Source of the DNA: Phoronis pallida
Taxonomy: Eukaryota; Phoronida; Phoronidae
Reading direction: 5' to 3'
Length of the DNA: 10,468 nt
NCBI GenBank assembly: GCA_028565715.1
Contig: JAOXYC010237793.1
Span: 1 to 10,468 of the forward strand
Part shown: positions 6,601 to 10,468 of the stretch, piece by piece
Layout of the letters: the number at the start of each line of letters is the position of its first letter
Numbering within the stretch: the stretch's first letter is position 1
Program-made: the position numbers and the translations under genes
Notes under the pieces: generated by a model
Told to the model about the DNA's origin: nothing
Databases searched by the model: none
Seen by the model: only the letters and a program-made list of their open reading frames with translations

Positions 6601-8568
6601 TCTTTTAACTTATAAATCGGCATCATTTTCAAAGTTTGGGTTCAAAGGGCTTGATTTATTTTTTGTAAAAAAGACAATATATCACTTCTCAAGTGATTTC
6701 GTAGCATGAACGGTTGTCGTCTTATTCTTATCAATATGCAAAATTTGGAGAAATATTAATCTCAAAGAATATCATTAACCAGTATTTAACATTACAGGAG
6801 TCGATGAAACAATACAGTGCATTGTCTAAAGAGATTAACACATTAACGGTACGTATCACGTAAATAGGGGTTCTGCTTGCAAAGCAACAATTCATCTTTG
6901 TAGAGGAATCCTTTTCCAGCTTTTGAAGAAACTAAATTCAATTTCTGGAAAATACCTCAAATAGGAAACAGATTTGGGAATTACATTCGCCGAAGTATTC
7001 AAAAAATCTTGGTTTCTTCAAAAAATGGGAGATATTGGCTTTTGGTTCTTCAAAATGCTGGAAAATCTGATTATATTTATCAAAGTTTTAGTGTCATGAA
7101 AACCTCATGCCCCGAATGTTTGCGTTTGCACACATTTTGGCGGTAATCCCTCATTGATAGAGATTCGATTAAAAGCACAGCTGTATTCAGTGTTACCAAT
7201 TTTGTTGAGTGTTTTCTCGTATCTGCGAAAAATACACAAATTGCACGAATACCATGAATGAGTGAAACACAGATTGAAAACTAACTTGCGAGTCAACAAT
7301 ATGAATTTATTTTGTAGTTTGTGTTTGAAATTTACTAACTGCACGTAAGCACCTTCGAATGATGAAAAGTCAATGTTCACTTATTTAAAACGGTTGATGG
7401 ATAATTCCAAAAATAGTTTATACTTAACTGCATATTTTATTTATTTTATTTGATTATTCACTGTAGATAACTAAGTTTGGGTCAGTACCATAGACCTTGT
7501 GTTTTCAGATATCAGAAGCATGACTTGTTGAACGATCAAACTAGATAACTGGTATGTCGCGGTATAGGATAGTTTAGTATTTAGATTACCCTCCCATTCC
7601 TAGCCTCTAAAAGCATCTTCCTCCAAATATTTTCGAAATAACTTTTTGGAATCTGAAAGCATTTCTGACCTGTCATGGGAATTGCACCCATGGTAGCTTG
7701 CAATTTAGGCGAAGTGCTCTACCAGCTGAGCTAAACAGCAAATTCATCAGATTCAAGGGGACACTGAGGTAGAACCCTTTGCTAAGGATATCGTTCAGTA
7801 TTTTTTCAGATTCCAAAATTACCTCCATATAATTGACTGTCATCACAACAGTGATTCATTAATTATATCTATTTATTTTAGAAATATACCTCATGACTAT
7901 TCTGTGCATGCTTTCTGGATCTCTGGGCATACTGTTTCTGCATTTTCTCATTTTATCTTCTAAGAAAGACACCTTTCAAGGAAATCTTTGGATTTCAATA
8001 CATTGTGGCTCTATCTCTGTGCTTTCTTGATCTCTGCTACTACTCAAAACTTTATCTGATACATTCTGCCGGTCGATTTATCAATTATAAATAAAGAAGG
8101 AATTATTTGAAAATGAAGATGCGATTTCTCTTTGGCTTTTGCATTTATAGATGATAAGAAACAAGTCTTTTACATGTTATTGTGTGCAAACAGTTACTTC
8201 AAACTAATGACTGACTTATTTGCACTCTTTTTTGGTACATCTGGTCCTTAATATGTTTGATATTCTTAATCCAAACCAGTTATTTTATGATTCAATGGAG
8301 GAGAAAGTTATGGATTAAAGCAAAAGTTAAGTTGATACAGCACCCTAGAGATTATGTTTAAGATATACATTTTTAACAAATCCCAAGCACTCTGCTGTTC
8401 AACAGGCCCACATATTTTTTTCAGTTTCCTTTTTATATGGTAAAATTTTGCAATTTTTCACTGTCCGAATTTGGCTCTCAAAAATGTTCTCATTATTTTC
8501 ATCTGTTACAGGACATGTTGGAAGAAGATGAACTGTTTGTGAGTGAAGGACCGACATCCAATGTATGA
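621..8568 (+). CDS. PPFIBP1-like: Liprin-beta (PPFIBP1/2 orthologue), 3' part of the gene, 10 exons
   Basis: Seen: ten exons join in one frame (621-641, 1808-1913, 3552-3677, 3970-4232, 4590-4804, 5135-5260, 5710-5880, 6320-6475, 6798-6848, 8512-8568) to give 429 residues plus a TGA stop. Every junction has GT...AG and compatible phase. The protein has three consecutive SAM domains with liprin-beta hallmarks: VPFARW and KELGIK in SAM1, WLDDIGLPQYK and VDGRML in SAM2, WTNHRVMEWL and NLRGSG in SAM3. Liprin-alpha has different words at these places (for example NEWLPSLGLPQY), so beta is preferred. Known of the family: liprin-betas are cytoplasmic scaffolds that bind liprin-alpha through the SAM region, at cell-matrix and cell-cell contacts and at synapses. 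Inferred: the N-terminal coiled-coil half, promoter and start codon lie before position 1. Residue numbers in these entries count the first complete codon of the microexon (Trp) as 1. Confidence 0.95.
650..663 (+). promoter_or_regulatory. X-box-like sequence (possible RFX site)
   Basis: ATAACCATGGCAAC matches the RFX X-box pattern RYYNYYWWRRNRAC at all but the third position, with an intact right half CATGGCAAC. It begins 9 bp after the microexon. One mismatch and an isolated position make this a weak call; no function is claimed. Confidence 0.25.
1180..1343. repeat. 164-bp foldback (MITE-like) element in intron 1
   Basis: The outer 43 bases (1180-1222) match the reverse complement of 1301-1343 at about 37 of 43 positions. 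The arms begin AATGGGC and contain the shared word TATTACCCGGG. About 78 bp lie between them and are richer in CpG and GC than the surrounding intron. No coding capacity and no convincing target-site duplication are visible. The structure fits a non-autonomous DNA element or foldback repeat; the family was not recognised. Confidence 0.75.
1808..1913 (+). CDS. PPFIBP1-like: Liprin-beta exon: acidic stretch then polybasic motif
   Basis: Acceptor TTTCTACAG, donor AAG|gtaggt. It encodes residues 7 (shared) to 42 (shared). The first half is acidic (DEEDP around 15-19). The second is strongly basic and ends KKKSKGIKRFFGR, a form of the KG-I-(K/R)-(K/R)-FFG(K/R) motif that precedes the SAM block in liprin-betas. 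The other two frames close early (TAG at 1814-1816, TGA at 1833-1835). It ends in phase 2, completed as Arg by the next exon. Confidence 0.88.
1914..3551 (+). other. Intron 2, no internal gene seen
   Basis: GT-AG intron of 1638 bp with donor gtaggt and acceptor TTATTCCAG. AT-rich with scattered A and T runs. A small imperfect hairpin at about 3016-3059 is close to chance. No exon consistent with liprin-beta, no RNA gene and no clear repeat were found. Confidence 0.75.
3552..3677 (+). CDS. PPFIBP1-like: Liprin-beta exon: serine/basic linker before SAM1
   Basis: It encodes residues 42 (shared) to 84 (shared). It opens with MRRSSSQDLDTDDD, a basic-serine-acidic run with an RRxS pattern typical of basophilic kinases such as PKA. 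It continues with FKRGGVRATAGARLGWS, a segment close to the pre-SAM FKRGG-RATAG-RLGWS block of vertebrate liprin-beta. I chose the donor TGA|gtaggt at 3678 because its phase gives Asp and leads in frame into VPFARW; the other GT nearby does not. The call is firm from homology plus phase. Confidence 0.9.
3678..3969 (+). other. Intron 3
   Basis: Short GT-AG intron of 292 bp; donor gtaggt, acceptor TTCCTTTCAG. The open frame starting at an ATG at 3899 runs through this acceptor, but its part before 3970 is intronic. Nothing else was noted. Confidence 0.85.
3970..4232 (+). CDS. PPFIBP1-like: Liprin-beta exon: SAM domain 1
   Basis: It encodes residues 84 (shared) to 172 (shared), the whole of SAM1 (about 90-154) and the linker to SAM2. 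Seen: VPFARWDNDRVAMWLHEIGL, then a long middle segment with KRWVKNGAHLL, then KELGIKNTMHKKKLQLAL, the last two SAM helices. The order of Trp, Leu and Gly-Ile core positions is that of liprin-beta SAM1. The donor CAC|gtaagt at 4233 is near consensus and leaves one base that makes Arg with the next exon, giving EWVTRW across the junction. Confidence 0.96.
4233..4589 (+). other. Intron 4, nothing further seen
   Basis: GT-AG intron of 357 bp with a near-consensus donor gtaagt and acceptor TCTGTTCACAG. AT-rich; no repeat, RNA or additional exon seen. Confidence 0.85.
4590..4804 (+). CDS. PPFIBP1-like: Liprin-beta exon: SAM domain 2
   Basis: It encodes residues 172 (shared) to 243. Seen: WLDDIGLPQYKDSF, ARVDGRMLNQLTVDDLL, and SALHHASIKCGIQVLRQNGF, together forming SAM2 (about 168-228), the most family-diagnostic part of the window. 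LVRRTVPGE follows as the linker to SAM3. Its first codons are split with the previous exon, so no start codon here is real. The exon closes in phase 0 at GAG|gtaaat. Confidence 0.97.
4805..5134 (+). other. Intron 5, nothing further seen
   Basis: GT-AG intron of 330 bp in phase 0; donor gtaaat and an acceptor with a long T/C tract ending CTCCTCAG. No repeat, RNA or extra exon seen. Confidence 0.85.
5135..5260 (+). CDS. PPFIBP1-like: Liprin-beta exon: first half of SAM domain 3
   Basis: It encodes residues 244-285, a symmetric phase-0 exon of 42 codons. It carries the linker APPGYNEVV and the first SAM3 helices, with WTNHRVMEWLRTIDL and EYAPNLRGSGIHG. The HRVMEWL and LRGSG words are nearly the same as in vertebrate liprin-beta. 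The donor ATG|gtaagg is good; a foldback element begins only 10 bp beyond it. Because the exon is symmetric, skipping it would keep the frame but destroy SAM3. Confidence 0.96.
5261..5709 (+). other. Intron 6, containing a foldback element at its 5' end
   Basis: GT-AG intron of 449 bp in phase 0. The inverted-repeat element at 5271-5373 fills most of its first 115 bp. The rest is AT-rich, with several A and T runs. The acceptor ATTGTTGCAG has only a weak pyrimidine tract. Confidence 0.85.
5271..5373. repeat. 103-bp foldback element next to a splice donor
   Basis: A perfect 12-bp stem (5273-5284, starting GGTACAAG, with 5362-5373, ending CTTGTACC) continues through AATGTG/CACATT and CCTCGTT/AACGAGG pairs. 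It closes on a second stem, AGTCAATG/CATTGACT, around a six-base loop. The element is flanked on both sides by GGTTTT (5265-5270 and 5374-5379), which could be a target-site duplication. It could be a tiny MITE or a long imperfect RNA hairpin. Both readings are inference; the pairing and the flanking repeat are seen directly. Confidence 0.75.
5710..5880 (+). CDS. PPFIBP1-like: Liprin-beta exon: second half of SAM domain 3
   Basis: It encodes residues 286-342. Seen: FSVENLAAILSIPANKTLLR followed by RHLSTHF, the last SAM3 helices in the liprin-beta form, then a basic linker LRKREVDPLQLSAKVK. The SAKVK end aligns with the (T)AKVK that follows SAM3 in human liprin-beta-1. Donor: AAG|gtgtgt at 5881. 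A second in-frame donor, AAG|gtcaag, lies six bases upstream at 5875 and would drop only V-K. Phase 0 at both ends. Confidence 0.95.
5881..6319 (+). other. Intron 7, nothing further seen
   Basis: GT-AG intron of 439 bp, phase 0, acceptor CAATTGCAG. It contains a T-rich run at about 5961-5984. No repeat element, RNA or extra exon seen. Confidence 0.85.
6320..6475 (+). CDS. PPFIBP1-like: Liprin-beta exon: charged tail after SAM3
   Basis: It encodes residues 343-394: KRGIFQKRSRSS, then DEFLCPP, a polar stretch with NGNTKPNGDTYRRE, and VRGMEPAFGKNK. The DEFLCPP word matches the (E)EYVCP position of the vertebrate tail, which supports the frame. Donor AAG|gtttga at 6476 is poor at positions +3 and +4. 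A better intron-side match, GAA|gtaagg at 6440, is also phase 0 and would remove the last 12 residues. The start, frame and identity are sound; the 3' boundary may be alternative. Confidence 0.85.
6476..6797 (+). other. Intron 8, nothing further seen
   Basis: GT-AG intron of 322 bp, phase 0, with acceptor TTAACATTACAG. AT-rich; no extra exon, RNA or repeat found. Its 5' end depends on which donor of the preceding exon is used. Confidence 0.75.
6798..6848 (+). CDS. PPFIBP1-like: Liprin-beta 51-nt exon in the C-terminal tail
   Basis: It encodes residues 395-411, ESMKQYSALSKEINTLT, in phase 0 on both sides. Acceptor ACATTACAG, donor ACG|gtacgt. It corresponds to the RQIGAFSEGINNLT segment of the vertebrate liprin-beta-1 tail, and with the next exon reads NTLT-DML like NNLT-HML. 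The conserved segment and clean phases make it likely real despite its small size. Confidence 0.88.
6912..7065. repeat. Imperfect inverted repeat in intron 9
   Basis: The arm TTTTCCAGCTTTTGAAGAA (6912-6930) pairs with GGTTCTTCAAAATGCTGGAAAA (7044-7065) apart from a one- or two-base gap. A second copy of the inner word, GGTTTCTTCAAAA (about 7013-7025), can pair with the same left arm. The span is 154 bp. No target duplication seen; it may be a decayed foldback element or simple local duplication. Confidence 0.5.
7644..7818. mobile_element. SINE- or MITE-like relic with 15-bp inverted ends and a tRNA-like core
   Basis: TTTTGGAATCTGAAA (7644-7658) is the exact reverse complement of 7804-7818, and a tRNA-like sequence on the minus strand lies between them. 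A perfect 15-bp inverted pair within 175 bp is not expected by chance. A tRNA-derived SINE head inside a foldback is one reading; independent insertions are another. No poly-A or simple-repeat tail and no target duplication were identified. Confidence 0.5.
7667..7739 (-). pseudogene. tRNA-like sequence (tRNA pseudogene or SINE head)
   Basis: The minus strand reads 73 bases with a perfect D stem (GCTC/GAGC) in TAGCTCAGCTGGTAGAGC, which contains an intact RNA polymerase III A box. The anticodon arm CTT(C)GC/GCAAG has one bulged C and the loop CTAAATT, which would present AAA. The T stem ATGGG/CCCAT encloses TGCAATT instead of the canonical TTCGATT, giving a degraded B box. The acceptor ends pair only partly (GCTGTTT with ACAGGTC). 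The bulge, altered T loop and broken acceptor argue against a functional tRNA. Confidence 0.7.
8512..8568 (+). CDS. PPFIBP1-like: Liprin-beta terminal coding exon
   Basis: It encodes residues 412-429, DMLEEDELFVSEGPTSNV, then TGA at 8566-8568. DMLEEDELF matches the HMLKEDDMF segment of vertebrate liprin-beta-1, and the final SNV equals the human C-terminus, which supports this as the ancestral stop. The last four residues, TSNV, have Ser at -2 and Val at 0, a class I PDZ ligand pattern. The stop codon is the first three bases of a 17-bp tandem repeat. Confidence 0.93.
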   Translation, partial: DMLEEDELFVSEGPTSNV

Positions 8569-8836
8569 CTGTTACAAACTCGTGACTGTTACAGAATCAT
8601 GGCTGTTACAAACTCGTGACTATTACAGACTCGTGACTGTTACAAAAACATGACTGTTACAAACTCGTGACTGTTACAAACTTGTGACTGTTACAGAATC
8701 ATGACTCTTACAAACTCGTGACTGTTACAGAATCGTGACTGTTACAAACTCGTGACTGTTACAAACTCGTGACTGTTACAGACTCGTGACTGTCACAGAC
8801 TCATGACTGTTACAGAATCATGACCGTACAGAATCG
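8566..8836 (+). repeat. 17-bp minisatellite, 16 copies, starting at the stop codon
   Basis: Fifteen 17-bp units and one 16-bp final unit run head to tail without a gap. The consensus is TGACTGTTACAAACTCG, with recurring variants ending AGAATCA, AGAATCG and AGACTCG. All units start TGA except the third (TGG). Because 17 is not a multiple of three, the TGA triplets cycle through all three frames. Units of the same variant are interleaved, suggesting expansion by multi-unit duplication. The array lies wholly in the transcribed 3' UTR. Confidence 0.97.
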
Positions 8837-9340
8837 TTAGTTGTTATTTGTGTTATCCTGTGCCTATGTCATGCTGATGATGGATTTGCCCAGTCACTCC
8901 TCAGATCAGTGCAGACGTGATTGGTAGTTGGGTTAACCATACAAGCTTCAAGTGATCCATTATTACCATTTTAAACTGCCAAAATAGTTTGTTCAAGACT
9001 GTGCTCATCAGAAAGATAACGAACAATCCATTTGTGGAGTAGAAATTGCTGTTCCAAACATGTTGGTTTTAGAGCTAGAGCTGCTTAAAAAATAGCGGTT
9101 AGAACTGTATTCTGAAATCCTCGTCAAGAGATCTAACAACGATAAAGTAGATCAAAAAAATATTAGAGGGCATGAGGTTTTTAGGTTTATCGTTTTTAAG
9201 TCAGTTCTGCATTTTAGTTCGTATTCATTCTTGTGTAGGCAGGAGAATCTTGAAATATTGTTTCATATTTTAGTTCAAGCAGAAAAACTATACTTTTTAC
9301 CTAGAACCTAGATTAATACGCAGTGTGTTGCATTTGAATT

Positions 9341-9346
9341 AATAAA
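9341..9346 (+). terminator. PPFIBP1-like: Possible proximal polyadenylation signal
   Basis: AATAAA within the 3' UTR. The following 50 bases are not strongly GT-rich, so use of this site is doubtful. Confidence 0.3.
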
Positions 9347-9419
9347 GAAGGGCACTGGGGTATAAATCGCCCCATTTTATATACAAGTTTTAAGGAGACA
9401 GTATTGTGTTCACTCGTTA

Positions 9420-9446
9420 GACCATTTCGGCAAATGGCCGATGGTC
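9420..9446 (+). other. Compact hairpin in the 3' UTR
   Basis: GACCAT pairs with ATGGTC and CGGC with GCCG around the loop AAATG, with a two-base bulge (TT) on the 5' side. It is the most GC-rich hairpin in the UTR. No known element was recognised. Confidence 0.5.
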
Positions 9447-9492
9447 ATGTGACTTGTTTTGACCTCATTTTAAATATATCATACATTTGTAA

Positions 9493-9523
9493 GTTACCAT
9501 GGGAACAAAGTTACCAAGGAGAT
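9493..9523 (+). promoter_or_regulatory. RFX X-box (exact) with a degenerate copy 17 bp downstream
   Basis: GTTACCATGGGAAC (9493-9506) satisfies GTTNCCATGGNAAC at every fixed position, the palindromic X-box bound by RFX transcription factors. GTTACCAAGGAGAT (9510-9523) repeats it at a spacing of 17 bp, with the left half intact and the right half decayed. A position in a 3' UTR is unusual, so it might act as DNA for this gene or a downstream one, or be a chance remnant. Confidence 0.45.
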
Positions 9524-9840
9524 GTAATTTGGTGCTGAAGTGTGTAATGTTATGTGCCTTTAGAGATTACTATATTTTTGTATATTTTGAAGTTAATTTC
9601 ACACATATTGTGTTCGTGTTTGTAAATGAAACTGGCCAGGTCTGATCTTTGAAATGTGAAAGATTTGACTTTGAAATGACTGCTCTGTGGTTGTATTTGT
9701 AACTAAAAATAGAGCTTGTATCCAAAGAAAAGTTATAAAAAGATTCTATAAGATGATGAACATGCCAGTGTTTGAATAGTGTTGTATATTTACGAATACT
9801 TGCAAATAGTTGGGAGTTGAACATTTGAAGATTTGCGTAA

Positions 9841-9859
9841 AATAAAATTGAGCAATAAA
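9841..9859 (+). terminator. PPFIBP1-like: Paired polyadenylation signals (AATAAA at 9841 and 9854)
   Basis: Two AATAAA hexamers lie 13 bp apart and are followed by GGTTGAGTGG and, further on, TTGTCTCTTGCTTGTCT, a GT-rich downstream region. This is a good candidate for the shorter mRNA end, near 9870-9880. Another AATAAA occurs at 9928-9933. Confidence 0.55.
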
Positions 9860-10275
9860 TCAGGTTGAGTGGAAAAGAGCGGGGTGCTATAGATATTGTC
9901 TCTTGCTTGTCTAATCAAAGTTAAAATAATAAATTTAAAATTCTCAAAGAGAAAATCTGTCTGATGTACTCTGCTTTAATTTGGATATCTTTCATTTCTC
10001 TGATGATGATTTTTAACCAGATTTGTACTTGAAACACTTCATTGAAACAGGCATCCATTGTTGTACAAAGTACTCAAATTTTATTGTTTTAATTTCGATT
10101 TTCGAGAAAATTTGAGCACTGAAAAAAAGTTTTATCATGTTTTATGAGATTTGCAAAATGGATGACAGAAGAAAGTTAAATATTGAAATAATGTTCTGTT
10201 ATATTGTATAATGTGAAATGAACAAACTGTTTAGAGTCCAAGAGTTTATATATTATTATTGACTTGTTTATTTAT

Positions 10276-10281
10276 AATAAA
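10276..10281 (+). terminator. PPFIBP1-like: Distal polyadenylation signal
   Basis: AATAAA followed about 20 bases later by GAGTTTGTTGAT, a GT-rich element at a normal distance. It is a likely end of the long 3' UTR form. Confidence 0.55.
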
Positions 10282-10300
10282 TTGCATTTTAGAATGACAT

Positions 10301-10468
10301 GAGTTTGTTGATAATTCCTTCACCACCACTTACCAAACTTGTATATAACAAATTAAAGTAACATTTATAAATTTCCGCCATTCTCTAATAATTTAAAGAT
10401 ACTGTCTCCTCGTTGGTGAGGATCTGGGGTCAAAATTCAAATCAACTAGAAATTTTGTGTACAAGTCC
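10301..10468. other. Probable intergenic flank
   Basis: This sequence follows the last good polyadenylation signal. It shows no coding potential. A short hairpin TCCTC/GAGGA around 10,407-10,421 and a 12-bp inverted match of ATACTGTCTCCT to the 3' UTR near 9395 are both within chance expectation. Confidence 0.5.

Larger units (their letters stand above)
6849..8511 (+). other. Intron 9, with foldback and tRNA-derived sequences
   Basis: The longest intron here (1663 bp), phase 0, donor gtacgt, acceptor ATCTGTTACAG. It carries an inverted repeat at 6912-7065 and a tRNA-like relic enclosed by a 15-bp inverted repeat at 7644-7818. Human liprin-beta reads straight across the equivalent junction, so no exon appears to be missing. 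Between 7066 and 7643 and from 7819 to 8501 I see only AT-rich sequence. Confidence 0.8.
8569..10300 (+). other. PPFIBP1-like: Liprin-beta 3' UTR (long form)
   Basis: The UTR extends from the stop codon to a cleavage site estimated near 10,295-10,300, about 1.7 kb. It holds the minisatellite, a hairpin at 9420-9446, an X-box pair at 9493-9523 and several AATAAA signals. Between 8837 and 9419 and between 9524 and 9840 I see AT-rich sequence without coding potential; the minus-strand open frame at 9570-9824 looks like chance. The extent is inferred from polyadenylation signals, not from transcript data. Confidence 0.6.

Noticed and set aside
7105-7380. 91-residue open frame on the minus strand in intron 9
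   Set aside because: No recognisable motif and no supporting context; similar to other chance frames in the introns.
9066-9079. GTTTTAGAGCTAGA, identical to the start of the Streptococcus pyogenes guide-RNA scaffold
   Set aside because: A single 14-base match in eukaryotic UTR. The following sequence diverges, and there are no spacers, repeats or Cas genes. Treated as coincidence.
9570-9824. 84-residue open frame on the minus strand
   Set aside because: No recognisable domain, AT-driven composition, and it lies opposite the 3' UTR. Most likely chance.
9391-10411. 12-bp inverted match (AGGAGACAGTAT at about 9394, ATACTGTCTCCT at about 10400)
   Set aside because: Matches of this length are expected about once or more in a 10-kb window when both strands are considered.

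Overview
The window is eukaryotic nuclear DNA. It is AT-rich, and the coding sequence is broken into short exons with GT-AG introns and split codons. There is no sign of bacterial gene organisation. All coding sequence I can support belongs to one plus-strand gene: the 3' part of an invertebrate liprin-beta (orthologous to vertebrate PPFIBP1/PPFIBP2), a SAM-domain scaffold protein. Organism: a bilaterian animal, probably an invertebrate judging by compact introns of 0.3-1.7 kb, a tRNA-derived SINE-like relic and small foldback elements. The phylum cannot be fixed from what I can see.

Layout. Positions 1-620 are the 3' end of an upstream intron. Ten exons follow at 621-641, 1808-1913, 3552-3677, 3970-4232, 4590-4804, 5135-5260, 5710-5880, 6320-6475, 6798-6848 and 8512 onward, with the stop codon at 8566-8568. 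The splice phases agree at every junction and give 429 residues without an internal stop. Order along the protein: a 21-nt microexon and an acidic stretch; a polybasic/serine linker; SAM1 (residues about 90-154 of the part seen here); SAM2 (about 168-228); SAM3 (about 254-320); a charged tail; and the C-terminus TSNV, which fits a class I PDZ ligand. The N-terminal coiled-coil half of the protein lies upstream of the window.

Non-coding structure. Introns carry several short inverted-repeat elements (1180-1343, 5271-5373, 6912-7065, 7644-7818). The 5271-5373 element sits 10 bp inside an intron and is flanked by a possible 6-bp target duplication. The 7644-7818 element surrounds a degenerate minus-strand tRNA-like sequence. 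The 3' UTR begins with sixteen copies of a 17-bp minisatellite whose first unit supplies the stop codon. Further down it has a compact hairpin, a 14/14 match to the RFX X-box followed 17 bp later by a degenerate copy, and several AATAAA signals that suggest alternative polyadenylation (about 9.87 kb and about 10.3 kb).

I found no new multi-gene system. The points most worth checking are the minisatellite fused to the stop codon, the foldback insertion next to a splice donor, the microexon, the alternative donors and the X-box pair.
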